DNA from: Acidobacteriota bacterium
GTDB lineage: Bacteria > Acidobacteriota > Terriglobia > Bryobacterales > Bryobacteraceae
NCBI GenBank assembly: GCA_025350695.1
Contig: JANXXI010000107.1
Span: 1 to 50,312 of the forward strand
Length of the DNA stretch: 50,312 bases
Direction of reading: 5' to 3'
In this document: one piece after another, positions 9,031-17,825 of the stretch
Layout: each line of letters begins with the position of its first letter
Position numbering within the stretch: position 1 is the first letter of the stretch
Made by a program: the position numbers and the translations under genes
The notes under the pieces: generated by a model
The model's input: the letters and a program-made list of their open reading frames with translations, nothing else
What the model was told of the DNA's origin: nothing
Databases searched by the model: none

Positions 9031-9561
9031 ATGGATCTTCTCAATCCCAAGGAGGTGCTTTCCTTGGGTCTCATCGCGCGGTTGTTGTTAATCAGCGACG
9101 GCACGCTCACCGATATCGTGGAGGCCATTTTTCTTGAGCCCCTTGAGTTGGTAAAACTTTCCGTTGATCGCTATCAAGCCACCGAACAGGAAGAGGCGCT
9201 TGATATCATGCCGGGTGATCCACTGATGCGGCGCAAGATTCTGCTGCGCGGCAGCGTCACCGGAACCAACTATGTTTATGCCCATACGCGGATCGCTCTC
9301 AACAGCCTGCCTGATGCCGTTCGGGACGGGCTGGTGCAAAGCGGTAGCCCCATCGGCCGCCTTTGGGTCCAACATAAGCTTGAAACTCGCAAGGAGCTTG
9401 TCTCCACATGGCGGGAACCGGCGGCGGAACTGGCTCCCCATTTCTGTATCGCCCCTGATGAGGATGTCCTAGCCCGGACTTATCGGGTTTTTACGGGGGG
9501 CAAGCCGAGCATGCTCATCTCGGAATATTTTCCGGCTTCGTTGGGTGCACGCTTAGGTTGA
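9031..9561 (+). CDS. Chorismate-lyase-like protein (UbiC/DUF98 fold)
   Basis: 176 residues from the ATG at 9031, the first ATG after the M24 stop; an earlier in-frame ATG lies deep inside that gene. Motifs include LRGSVTGTNYVYAHTRI, SPIGRLW, LETRKEL, RTYRVFTGGKP and MLISEYFP, which match the chorismate-lyase-like superfamily: conserved Arg, a PIG loop, LETR, and Glu in EYFP. Such enzymes split chorismate to 4-hydroxybenzoate (or 3-hydroxybenzoate) and pyruvate. No ubiquinone or aryl-polyene genes are next to it, so the product is uncertain. Convergent with the epimerase gene, 7 bp apart. Confidence 0.65.
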   Translation: MDLLNPKEVLSLGLIARLLLISDGTLTDIVEAIFLEPLELVKLSVDRYQATEQEEALDIMPGDPLMRRKILLRGSVTGTNYVYAHTRIALNSLPDAVRDGLVQSGSPIGRLWVQHKLETRKELVSTWREPAAELAPHFCIAPDEDVLARTYRVFTGGKPSMLISEYFPASLGARLG

Positions 9562-9568
9562 GGGTCAG

Positions 9569-10507
9569 TCAAATGCCATAACAAAATGGGTCGGCTGAGT
9601 TTAGAATCAAGTCGGCTTCTCCGTTCACGAAGGCTGAACCCTTTATCGAAGGGAGCAAGCTGCTTCCGTCCATTCTATAACTCGCCTCAAAAATGCTGCC
9701 CACAATGGATTCCTGGCGCCAGATTTGTCCTTCGGCTAACTTGCCATCAGCGGCGAGGCAGGCGACCTTGGCGCTTGTGCCGGTGCCGCACGGGGAACGG
9801 TCATATGCCTTTCCCGGACATAGTACAAAGTTTTTGCTGTCCGCGCCTAACGCCTTGGCATTTCCGAATAACTCAATGTGGTCGATCTCGCGGCCATCAG
9901 CGCCGGTGAGTTTCGCGCGCTCAAGTCCTTGACGGATGCGCCACGCGAAGTCAGTCAACTTGTCAACGTTGGCCAGAGTCAGTTGTTGGCCGTGCTCACT
10001 TACTAAGTAGAACCAGTTACCACCCCAAGCAATGTCGCCCCTCACCTCGCCGTGGCCTTCCACTTGAACCGGCACGCCGGCGGCGCCACGGTAGCTGGGC
10101 ACATTTTCTACCGTGACTTCCCCCGCGCCGTGCAGCGTGGCGGTAACATCGCCCACCGGCGTTTCAATTAAGTGCGCGCCCGGAGAGATTCGGCCCATAT
10201 GGGCCAATGTTGCGATTAAGCCAATCGTCCCGTGACCGCACATATGCAGGAAGCCCACGTTATTGAAAAAGATCACACCCGCCGTGGCCCTGGGGTTCAC
10301 CGGCTGGCACAGCAGCGCCCCAACGACAACGTCACTACCACGTGGTTCGTTGACGGTTGCGGAGCGAATGTGGTCGAACGTTTCGCGGAAGATAACTAGA
10401 CGCTCAGCCATGGAGCCCGAGCCAAGCTCGGGTCCACCGGCGGTGATGATGCGCGTGGGTTCACCGCCAGTGTGGGAATCGATGACGTGAATCTTTTGAA
10501 CAGGCAT
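9569..10507 (-). CDS. Proline racemase family, likely 4-hydroxyproline 2-epimerase
   Basis: 312 residues from the ATG at 10507, one base after the upstream gene's stop. The N-terminus carries [11 protein letters not shown]. Both catalytic cysteines are present: C90 in HMCGHGTIG and C240 in SPCGTGTSA. Two Cys separate epimerases from the Thr-containing trans-3-hydroxyproline dehydratases. Epimerisation of trans-4-hydroxy-L-proline to cis-4-hydroxy-D-proline is the first step of its breakdown. The gene just upstream encodes a DapA-family protein that could act later in the same pathway. A longer reading to 10576 would overlap that gene and is not needed. Proline racemase activity is the alternative. 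Confidence 0.85.
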   Translation of the reverse strand: MPVQKIHVIDSHTGGEPTRIITAGGPELGSGSMAERLVIFRETFDHIRSATVNEPRGSDVVVGALLCQPVNPRATAGVIFFNNVGFLHMCGHGTIGLIATLAHMGRISPGAHLIETPVGDVTATLHGAGEVTVENVPSYRGAAGVPVQVEGHGEVRGDIAWGGNWFYLVSEHGQQLTLANVDKLTDFAWRIRQGLERAKLTGADGREIDHIELFGNAKALGADSKNFVLCPGKAYDRSPCGTGTSAKVACLAADGKLAEGQIWRQESIVGSIFEASYRMDGSSLLPSIKGSAFVNGEADLILNSADPFCYGI

Positions 10508-10508
10508 G

Positions 10509-11417
10509 TTACTCGTACTTACTAAGATTGGGGCGCTTCGCCAGGGCAGTGCGGATGATGGCGAGTACTTCCTCACGTTCGGCGCCTGTGACGGTAAGCC
10601 GTGGCGGCCGCGTCAGTTCGCTACCCAGCCCTACCTCGGCGATACACATCTTTATATACTGCACTAACTTGATTTTCGTATCGAGGTGGAGCAGGGGAGT
10701 GTACCAACGGTATAGTTCGCGGGCTTCATCCCAACGGCCCGCCATTGCCAAGTTCCACAGCACGCGGTTTTCGTTGGGGAACGCGTTTACCAGACCGGAC
10801 ACCCAGCCTTCAGCCCCCAGAAGAGCGCTTTCAAGAACCAGATCGTCGACGCCACTGAACAGTATGTATCGGTTGCCGCAGGTATTGCGAAGGTCGGTGA
10901 TGCGGCGCGGATCATCCGACGATTCCTTGATCGCCACGATCCTCTTTTCGTCAGCCAGTTCGACGAACATTTCCGGAGTGCAATCGGCATTGTAAGCCGG
11001 AGGATTGTTGTAGATCATCACGGGCAGGCTGGATGCTGCGGTGACAGTGCGAAAGTGGGCCAGGATTTCGCGGCGGTCGGCTTTGTAGACCATCGCCGGG
11101 AGTACCATCAGGCCGTCAAGCCCGATCTTTTCCGCGTCGGCGGCGAAGCGTGACGCTGTCAGCGTGGTGAACTCGGCGACTCCGGTGAGGAGTGGGACGC
11201 GGCCAGCCACCAAGTCTTTGGACATGCGCATCACGTCAAGCTTTTCTTGCACGTCGAGCGCCGTGTTTTCACCGACGGAGCCAAGAACGATGAGGCCGTG
11301 AACTCCAGCCTTGATCATCATTTCGAGGTGCGCGGCTGTTGCGTCGAAATCGATCGAATAATCGGGTTTGAAGAATGTCGTGGCGGCTGGGTAGACGCCG
11401 TGCCAGTTGGGGTTCAT
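10509..11417 (-). CDS. DapA/NanA family lyase, possible pyrroline-4-hydroxy-2-carboxylate deaminase
   Basis: 302 residues, TIM-barrel class I aldolase family. It has the GSVGE phosphate/carboxylate motif at 46-50, Tyr136 (VMIYNNPP) and the Schiff-base Lys164 (VAIKESS). Known DapA relatives in hydroxyproline pathways deaminate the pyrroline intermediate to 2-oxoglutarate semialdehyde. The 1-bp spacing to the 4-hydroxyproline epimerase supports that role over lysine biosynthesis. AAAAGGAA precedes the ATG. The leader holds two small hairpins (CGGGC-GAAT-GCCCG at 11454-11467 and CGGGA-N4-TCCCG near 11527). The missing pathway enzyme, a D-hydroxyproline dehydrogenase, is not in the window. Confidence 0.8.
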   Translation of the reverse strand: MNPNWHGVYPAATTFFKPDYSIDFDATAAHLEMMIKAGVHGLIVLGSVGENTALDVQEKLDVMRMSKDLVAGRVPLLTGVAEFTTLTASRFAADAEKIGLDGLMVLPAMVYKADRREILAHFRTVTAASSLPVMIYNNPPAYNADCTPEMFVELADEKRIVAIKESSDDPRRITDLRNTCGNRYILFSGVDDLVLESALLGAEGWVSGLVNAFPNENRVLWNLAMAGRWDEARELYRWYTPLLHLDTKIKLVQYIKMCIAEVGLGSELTRPPRLTVTGAEREEVLAIIRTALAKRPNLSKYE

Positions 11418-11591
11418 TGGTTAGTTCCTTTTCTCGGGCCCTGCCATGCTTTGCGGGCGAATGCCCGTGACCACCTTGCAGCTAGGCGCTGTTCTATTTT
11501 GCCAGATCTAGGTAGTTTTGGTGGCGGGATTTTTCCCGGTTCCTCGCGGTTACTTGGCGAGACCCGCTCATTCTCGATTCGCTATCATTGA

Positions 11592-11867
11592 ATGAAGCCC
11601 AAAAGGCAGGCCAACCTAACATCTGAAGAACGCGCCACATTAAAACTGCATGTGGAAATATGACGTCGCGCCGGTCCGGAGCTTGAGGCTATTCGCAGGC
11701 GAGAACTGCAAACTACCGACGTGCGGAAAGCAATTCATCAGTAGTTTGGCGATGGCAAACTGGTTCAAAATTGGTCAAGACTAACAACCTCCGGGCTGGT
11801 CGAACAGCAGGCCTGGTTTGCAAAAATCGTGCTAGCTAAGTCAGGGCTCGCTAAACTTCCCCAATGA
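11592..11867 (+). pseudogene. Decayed small gene with two in-frame stops
   Basis: A single frame from the ATG at 11592 reads MKPKRQANLTSEERATLK, then a TGA at 11661 where neighbouring residues (VEI-stop-RRAGPELEAI) suggest a former Trp, then a TAG at 11742, and later TTSGLVEQQAWFAKI, ending at 11865-11867. The pattern of an Arg/Glu-rich helix and an SGLVEQQxWF tail resembles short proteins I associate with nucleotidyltransferase partners in Acidobacteriota. The next frame does encode remains of such a protein. No intact reading is possible, so I call it a pseudogene. Confidence 0.5.
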
Positions 11868-12078
11868 CACCTCTTCTGGCTGCCGCTCTGGGATCCAAGA
11901 GTTTTGCGATCAAAGAGAGTGGAAATCTTTCATCATCGGGGGCATTGCCGTTCTCCGCTGGGGCGAAGCAGCGGAATCAGTTGCCGCTGCCCAGCCAACC
12001 AGCTCACCATGGTTACGCACAGTCCACAGCGCGCATCAAAATAAATTGTGCGTTGCGTCATATAGGCTGTTCCTGTGA
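11866..12078 (+). pseudogene. Remnant of an AbiEii-like nucleotidyltransferase
   Basis: No start codon. In the frame through 11920 the translation includes IQEFCDQREWKSFIIGG followed by IAVLRWGE, which matches the N-terminal GGxAV-x-RWGE core of the AbiEii/MNT nucleotidyltransferase group, where an RxTxDVDL motif should follow. Here the text after RWGE loses similarity (AAESVAAAQ), and the catalytic DxD is absent. The open frame ends at 12076-12078. Together with the decayed gene just upstream it looks like a broken two-gene toxin-antitoxin-like cassette. Confidence 0.45.
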
Positions 12079-12468
12079 TTGCCTGACGCTGGACGGTCGC
12101 AGCGGAGGTGGAGCATTCGGACGCCGGTCCAGCGCGCTGCGCCTCATGCGGCTAAATGCAATCAAATTGCAAAAATGCAACAAACCCAGCACCAGCAACA
12201 CCAAGCCGACTTTGTCGCTCAACAGTTCCATCAGTGCACGGCCGGTATTCACTTCTTGTTGGGTGCGCAGAGTAACTACAATCCATCCAACATTCAGCAA
12301 ATAAAAGCCTGCTACGAGTAAATGATTGACCGAATCGGCGATGGTGTCGTTGCCTTGGAAAGCGTCGATCAAAAATGCACGGCCGTTCTTGTGAAGAGTG
12401 CGCGCCACCCAAATTGTGACCGCAATTGAGATCACTAGGTAGAGCGAATAGGTTTCTAAGATAAACAT
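12058..12468 (-). CDS. Small membrane protein of unknown function
   Basis: 136 residues. Three to four hydrophobic stretches (residues 8-22, 47-67 and 84-104) separated by charged loops, with a basic, proline-rich tail. I do not recognise a family. An AGGAGAA ribosome site lies at 12474-12480. Two copies of TTGAACATGTTCA lie upstream, one just beyond the ribosome site and one 54 bp further, so expression is probably controlled by a dimeric repressor not found here. The tail overlaps the end of the nucleotidyltransferase remnant on the other strand. Confidence 0.6.
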   Translation of the reverse strand: MFILETYSLYLVISIAVTIWVARTLHKNGRAFLIDAFQGNDTIADSVNHLLVAGFYLLNVGWIVVTLRTQQEVNTGRALMELLSDKVGLVLLVLGLLHFCNLIAFSRMRRSALDRRPNAPPPLRPSSVRQSQEQPI

Positions 12469-12482
12469 AAATATTCTCCTTG

Positions 12483-12550
12483 TTGAACATGTTCAATTTG
12501 AGAATACACCCAACCGCGTCGTGCGTCAATGGTTTTTTGAACATGTTCAC
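12483..12550. promoter_or_regulatory. Two palindromic operator-like sites
   Basis: Site one is TTGAACATGTTCAA at 12483-12496, a perfect 14-bp palindrome. Site two is TTGAACATGTTCAC at 12537-12550, palindromic over 12 bp. The centres are 54 bp apart, about five helical turns, and both lie between the ribosome site of the small membrane protein and the region beyond it. Spacing and symmetry fit a TetR-like or similar dimer. The GAAC-N2-GTTC spacing is shorter than the GAAC-N4-GTTC of a Gram-positive LexA box. Confidence 0.55.
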
Positions 12551-12976
12551 TTTCCAGGCGCCGAAGCACCCACTTCAAACGATTAGCCAACTCGGGTGCC
12601 TCGGCCTTGAGCTCCTTCGAGTCATGGCTGTACCTCGCGGATACGCGCAGCGCATCTGTTTTTTGGAGACATTGAACTTCAGTCATTGCAAAATCAGAGT
12701 TGCAGTCCTCTGAAAGAGAAGGTCTAAATTACTCAAGCTCTGACCGGAGTCTTTACAGCACTTCGAGACCCGCTCGTATTCAGCAAGCGCGTGTCGAAGA
12801 TGGGTATCGTCACGTGGCCCGGCTATTTTGGATCTTTCTCCCGACACCATGTACGATCCGATCAAGAGCCACGGCGAGTGGGACTTGCGGCAGGTGGTCC
12901 AGGCGCTGTAAGGCGCTGATTTACGGATTTGTGCGGGCGACGAACGAGGCAGATGTTTTGAGCGTCGACCAAGCGC
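12551..12976. other. Stretch without a recognisable gene
   Basis: About 430 bp between the operator sites and the racemase-like gene. Short open frames exist on both strands, but none has a good ribosome site, family motif or consistent coding look. A regulator that could use the palindromes may have decayed here, but I cannot demonstrate it. Confidence 0.4.
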
Positions 12977-14221
12977 CTATGCCCACCATTTATCACCGCG
13001 GGTGATATGGGCGCGCAGCCAATCTTCATTCAAATCCAGACCAAGGCCCGGACCTTCGGAAACCGGAAACACACTCTTGCGCACCGCCGGTTCTGGACCT
13101 TGCGCCATCTTTTCTTTATTGCCCCGAAAAGAACCCAGGGCGTTTTCCACTTTGAAAAAGTTCTGCGTCGCCGCGCCAAGATGCATGGAAGCGTAAAAGC
13201 GGATCAGGGAACACGGCCCGCTATGCAAGCCGACCGGTGTGCGGGTTAGGGCTGCGTAATCGGCGATCTTGCGGCATCCCGTGATTCCACCGGAGTATGA
13301 GACGTCGGGATGAATCATTGCCAGCACTTGACTGTCCAGGTACGGGCGGAAACCTTCCACCAGTTCTACTTTCTCGCCCGCCAACAACGGCACGCGGGTT
13401 GACCGCTTCAATTCCATCCATGCTTCTGAATAGCGAACAGTCAGTGGGTCTTCGATCCACATTGGATCAATCGGCTCGATCGCCTTGCATAACCCGATCG
13501 CGCTGCGGGTATCGAACTGACCCGTGCAATGCATGGCAATGTCGATATCATCGCCTAGCGCTTCACGCAGGTTTATGTAACTCTTTGCCACTTTGCGGAA
13601 GTCTGTTCCATCAAGGCTGGGGTTGAACGGTCCGCTGGCCCGGCCTCCTCCACCGCCGCGCGGCCCGCCGAATCCAAACTTGAAGGCAGTGAACCCTTCG
13701 GGCGCGGCCTTGACCTGATCGGCCCATGCCTTGCACTGCGATTTGTCCAGCATGTCTGACGGACCGCCGTGCGAGTAAACCGGAATGTTCTTTCGGATTG
13801 GTCCGCCAAGCAGGCGGTAAATGGGGAGACCGGTAATCTTGCCGGCGATGTCCCACAGTGCGATGTCAATTCCACTCACGGTTGGGATGTTGGCCATAAA
13901 CGAATACTGTGTGCTGGCCATCATGTAAAAGTGCCGCTCAATTGCGAGTGGATCCTGACCAACTAGCTGAGGAGCCATCATCTCAATGCGCGCCCGGGCG
14001 GCGCTTGAAGGGAGCCCTGCTTCGCCATAACCAATGATTCCGGCGTCGGTCTCGATTCGAATCAGGCAACCATCATTAACGTTGTCGAGTCCCATGGTCT
14101 TGATACCCGTTATCTTCACCTGACCGGCATAAGGCGCCGAGGTGGCACGGAAGTTCAGCATCCATGCGGATGCCGGCAATCCAAGTGCGGTTTTAAGTAG
14201 GCTTCTTCGGGTAAGGTTCAT
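12977..14221 (-). CDS. Tat-exported mandelate racemase/muconate lactonizing-like enzyme
   Basis: 414 residues with a Tat-type leader (TRRSLLKTALGLPASAW). The enolase-superfamily capping domain covers about residues 30-150 and the barrel the rest. Motifs are FKFGFGG with the candidate lysine, DIDIAMHCTG, MWIEDPL, LLAGEKVELV and a catalytic His in GLHSGPC. The DIAMHC variant of the first metal site is typical of a dehydratase-like subgroup in environmental bacteria rather than the DxN form. A sugar-acid dehydratase role is plausible but unproven. It lies 23 bp downstream of the TonB-dependent receptor gene on the same strand, suggesting uptake and use of the same substrate. Confidence 0.75.
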   Translation of the reverse strand: MNLTRRSLLKTALGLPASAWMLNFRATSAPYAGQVKITGIKTMGLDNVNDGCLIRIETDAGIIGYGEAGLPSSAARARIEMMAPQLVGQDPLAIERHFYMMASTQYSFMANIPTVSGIDIALWDIAGKITGLPIYRLLGGPIRKNIPVYSHGGPSDMLDKSQCKAWADQVKAAPEGFTAFKFGFGGPRGGGGGRASGPFNPSLDGTDFRKVAKSYINLREALGDDIDIAMHCTGQFDTRSAIGLCKAIEPIDPMWIEDPLTVRYSEAWMELKRSTRVPLLAGEKVELVEGFRPYLDSQVLAMIHPDVSYSGGITGCRKIADYAALTRTPVGLHSGPCSLIRFYASMHLGAATQNFFKVENALGSFRGNKEKMAQGPEPAVRKSVFPVSEGPGLGLDLNEDWLRAHITRGDKWWA

Positions 14222-14244
14222 ATTTTACTCATTTGCTAACGCCT

Positions 14245-17200
14245 CTAAAATTGGACCCGGATCGCCAGTTGAACAATCCGCGGATCCCGCGCCGCCGTAA
14301 CTTGGCCGAATTGCGAATTCACCTGATTGCCGGTTGCATCAAATCGCGCGGTGCTGTCAAAGCTACTGAACTGGGTATGATTGAAGGCATTGTAAAGTTC
14401 GGATCGGAACTGGAACTTCACCCCTTCGCGGATGCGGAAGTTCTTGAAGACGGCCAAGTCCCAGTTATTAATCCCCGGTCCGGTAAGCATGTTCTTGGTC
14501 ATGAACCCAAGCGTGCCGGCTGCGGGAACGCGGAATACGTCGGTCCGGAAATTCCGGCTGAACGTTCGTTCTCCTGACGGAAGCACGGGATCGCCTATGA
14601 CCAGAATCCGGGGGGAAATGCTGGGCGTCCCGCTCAGGTCGTTAGCCGTTACCAGCGAGTAGCCGACGTTCACTGGCGCGCCGCTTTGAAAGGACGCGAT
14701 CCCCGACATCTGCCATCCGTTCAAAACCACACCGGCCGCCTTCAGCCCCCACTTTCTTTCTGGCAGACTCCACAGCCAGTTCACTTTCACCACGTGCCGG
14801 CGATCGAATCCGGCGCGGCCATAGTTCCATTCGCGCAAAGGAGCCACCGTGTTGATGGCGCCGAAATCTCCGTCCGTGAAATCGAGGGCTTTTGACCAGG
14901 TCCACGCCAGTCCTATTTCCAGACTCTTCACAAAGCGCCGGTTCGCGGTCGCCTGCAGTGAATGATAGTTGGACGTTGCATTGTTCTCGTTCATGCTGAC
15001 GCCGTTGTAGCCGGTGATGGGCCGCAGAAACGCATCCGGCAGAGGAACTCGGGTGTTGGTGGGATCGGCATTCGCAGGCAGGAAGCGTGCACCAAGCTGG
15101 ATATCCTGCAGGCTGCGCAACCACGACAGATGGCGACCCAACGATCCCGCGTAACCTACATCGACCACCGTGCCATGCCCGATATCCCGCTGGACGCTGA
15201 AGCTCATGTTTATCACGGTGGGTGACTTCAGACTGCGATCCCATCCGGTAACCGCCGGCGGCGAAGTGAACCCGCGAGCTGAACGAAAGGTGCTGACGTT
15301 GCCGAACTGCACAACGGGATACTGCACCAGCGGATAGGTGAAGCCACTTGTTGGGGCTCCCTGCGTGCTGCCCAGTGCGCGGCTGTAGAATATGCCAATC
15401 CCCGCGCGAATGGCCGTCTTGCCATTCCCGAAGGGATCGTACGCAAACCCGAAGCGCGGCGCGACCAACACACCAGGGCTATCGGAAAGTCCGCGTGGGT
15501 AGGAAAGATCTTGCGAAGTAACCACCATGCCATTGGTAGGATTACCAACGCCCGGGGCAAGGAACCCAATGAGCGATGCCGGATAGAATTCACCGGTCAC
15601 GGGATTCTGGCCGGATCGCACTCCGTTGTTAAACGCTGGGCGAATCAATTGTACTTTTTGATTCGGGTTGTAGCGCGAAGGCACAAACCCGGCCAGCTGA
15701 TTGCTGAAATTCCAAAATGGTTCGTACCAGGAGAAACGCGCTCCGAAATCCAGCGTCAGCTTCTTTGTAGTTCTCCAGGTGTCTTGCCCAAACCAATCGG
15801 CGCTACGTGAGTAGATCCTCGAAATGGGGCGCGCGCTGGCTTCCGTATAGCTGTTGAAGACGCCCAACGCCGCGTTAGAGAACGCATACCCGCTGTCGAG
15901 CGGATTGTTGACGTTTCGCCCGAAATCGAAATTGCCCGCGAAGTTGTTCGCCCACGGCCCGTCGCGTTGTCTCAACCGCTCCAGAAAGATGCCGGCCTTT
16001 AGAGTGTGGGCTCTTAGATTTTTGCTCAAGTTGTTGCTGATGTTGTAAACGTTGCGCGCCCCGTTGAAAGGAAACCGCCCATCGTAGGCGAGGCTTGCCG
16101 CGCCCACCACACCACCAAAAGTCATCTCCGGCATCAGGTTCAACGGGTTGTTCGCCGGCGTCAGGGAGCCGGCGTTGAAGCCATAGGTGCTCCGTTGTAA
16201 GCCCTTGATACCGTCGTCTGTCCAGGACGGAGGACTGAAGTTGTACGCATAGCCCACCATAAGCTCGTTGATCAAGGTCGGCGAGAAAATGTGCCGGTGC
16301 TGAACGCTAATCATGCCGCTTTTGCCGAGGACTGTCGTATTGAACACAGGGAACGGAGCGGTCATCTGGGCGCCGTTCGGCGTATCGCTGCTGGAGAACT
16401 GTGCGTTCATGCTGATGGACAGCATGTCCTTTGAGCTGATGTACCAATCTGGCTTCAAGTTAAGCATCTGCAGCGGACTGGATCCGCCCCACTGGGTAAC
16501 GAAATTGTACTGTCCCCGCGAAACCGCGGTGTTCAGAAAGTTCGGCAGTGGAAAGAATTTCAGGGCAGCCACGCCGTTCGCGTCCAACCGGGTGGCGGGA
16601 ACACGGTTTTCTGGGAACACTTGCCGGCTGGTGGGGTCCGTCACTGGAATCAGCCGGCCGTTAACGTCCACGCTCTGGGAGAAGTCTCCCGCGCGCTCCA
16701 GCGCCGAAGGCATCGTAACTCGCTGCACGGCGCTCGATGAGCGGCTGGGTAGGTATTCGTGATTCCAGAAGAAGAAGAGTTTGTCGCGATTCCGGTTGAA
16801 CTTGCCCGGAATGAACACCGGTCCGCCAAGGTTGTAGCTGTAAGTATTAAAGCGGTTGATTGGTTTAGGCAGCCCCACAAAGTTATTGAAGAAGCTATTG
16901 GCGTTGAACTGTTCGTGCCGCTTGTAGTACATCCCTGCCCCATGAAAATGCCGGGAGCCGGACTTGGTGACGATGGCGACGTTGCTTCCCGCCAGGCGTC
17001 CATACTCGGCCTGATAGTTACTGATGAGCACCTTGATCTCTGAAACGGCGTCGGCACTGATGCCGAAGGTCCCGTTGGCGGCGCCGCCAACTGCGGACAT
17101 GGTCACGCCATCGACGGTGAAATTGTTTGAGTTCGAGCGATTACCCATCACGTTGAAGTTCGTCGCACTCCCCCCACCAACGCCACGGCCCGCCGCGCCC

Positions 17201-17709
17201 ACCGTATCTACCACGCCCGGAGCCAATGCGATTAGCGATGCAACACTTCGCCCATACATCAGCAAATTTTCCACTTGCCTACCCGTGATGCCCGCCGAGC
17301 GTTCCGCGCTAACCGTTTGCACGGCGGCGCCCTCCGCCGTCACCGTTACGCGCTCTTCCACACTCCCCAACGCGAGCGAAATGGCGCCCACCGATAGCCT
17401 TTCCGATGCCGATAACACCACGCCCTTGCGTTCAAATGTCTTGAACCCGGACGCCTGCACGGTGAGCCGATACTCGCCTGGTCCCATACTGCTGAAGACG
17501 AAACTGCCTGTATCGTCGGTGATCGCCAAGCGCTCCGCCCCGGTGGCAACGCTGATCATCTTGAGGTTGGCGCCAGGTACCGCCGCGGCACTCGTGTCCT
17601 GTACTGAACCCAAAATGGTCCCGGTGGACTGCTGCGAGTAGCCGGGAAAAATCGCCATCAAGAACGCAAACGATGTGGCTATTCCTTTTCTGACGGTGCT
17701 GTCTTTCAT
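14245..17709 (-). CDS. TonB-dependent receptor-like outer-membrane protein with Cna_B-type N-terminal domain
   Basis: 1154 residues from the ATG at 17709, ten bases after GGGAG; two upstream in-frame ATGs are too close to or before that site. A signal peptide (ending near GYSQQ) is followed by a carboxypeptidase-regulatory/Cna_B domain (about residues 25-115), a plug domain (about 120-240, with TVDGVTMS and EIKVLISNYQAEYGR) and a long beta-barrel ending in an aromatic residue (VQF). This class is greatly expanded in Acidobacteriota and is thought to import oligosaccharides or other large nutrients. Neighbouring racemase- and lactonase-type genes point to sugar acids. Ligand unknown. Confidence 0.88.
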   Translation of the reverse strand: MKDSTVRKGIATSFAFLMAIFPGYSQQSTGTILGSVQDTSAAAVPGANLKMISVATGAERLAITDDTGSFVFSSMGPGEYRLTVQASGFKTFERKGVVLSASERLSVGAISLALGSVEERVTVTAEGAAVQTVSAERSAGITGRQVENLLMYGRSVASLIALAPGVVDTVGAAGRGVGGGSATNFNVMGNRSNSNNFTVDGVTMSAVGGAANGTFGISADAVSEIKVLISNYQAEYGRLAGSNVAIVTKSGSRHFHGAGMYYKRHEQFNANSFFNNFVGLPKPINRFNTYSYNLGGPVFIPGKFNRNRDKLFFFWNHEYLPSRSSSAVQRVTMPSALERAGDFSQSVDVNGRLIPVTDPTSRQVFPENRVPATRLDANGVAALKFFPLPNFLNTAVSRGQYNFVTQWGGSSPLQMLNLKPDWYISSKDMLSISMNAQFSSSDTPNGAQMTAPFPVFNTTVLGKSGMISVQHRHIFSPTLINELMVGYAYNFSPPSWTDDGIKGLQRSTYGFNAGSLTPANNPLNLMPEMTFGGVVGAASLAYDGRFPFNGARNVYNISNNLSKNLRAHTLKAGIFLERLRQRDGPWANNFAGNFDFGRNVNNPLDSGYAFSNAALGVFNSYTEASARPISRIYSRSADWFGQDTWRTTKKLTLDFGARFSWYEPFWNFSNQLAGFVPSRYNPNQKVQLIRPAFNNGVRSGQNPVTGEFYPASLIGFLAPGVGNPTNGMVVTSQDLSYPRGLSDSPGVLVAPRFGFAYDPFGNGKTAIRAGIGIFYSRALGSTQGAPTSGFTYPLVQYPVVQFGNVSTFRSARGFTSPPAVTGWDRSLKSPTVINMSFSVQRDIGHGTVVDVGYAGSLGRHLSWLRSLQDIQLGARFLPANADPTNTRVPLPDAFLRPITGYNGVSMNENNATSNYHSLQATANRRFVKSLEIGLAWTWSKALDFTDGDFGAINTVAPLREWNYGRAGFDRRHVVKVNWLWSLPERKWGLKAAGVVLNGWQMSGIASFQSGAPVNVGYSLVTANDLSGTPSISPRILVIGDPVLPSGERTFSRNFRTDVFRVPAAGTLGFMTKNMLTGPGINNWDLAVFKNFRIREGVKFQFRSELYNAFNHTQFSSFDSTARFDATGNQVNSQFGQVTAARDPRIVQLAIRVQF

Positions 17710-17825
17710 TTTTAACATTCTCCCTTGCGAAGCTTCAAAGCGAGTTTGCAAAGCACGGCCCCACAGGCCTTATGGCAGGAAACACACGTGTCAAACGTGT
17801 CATTATGATATATCCTTCGGAGTCT

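Noticed and set aside
12483-12550. LexA boxes
   Set aside because: The GAAC/GTTC halves are two bases apart instead of four, and no SOS gene is nearby.
12700-13005. 101-residue plus-strand frame in the gap near the operators
   Set aside because: No ribosome site or motif, and it runs into the end of the racemase-like gene.
17024-17641. 205-residue plus-strand open frame
   Set aside because: Antisense to the signal, Cna_B and plug regions of the receptor; low-complexity Thr/Pro-rich translation.
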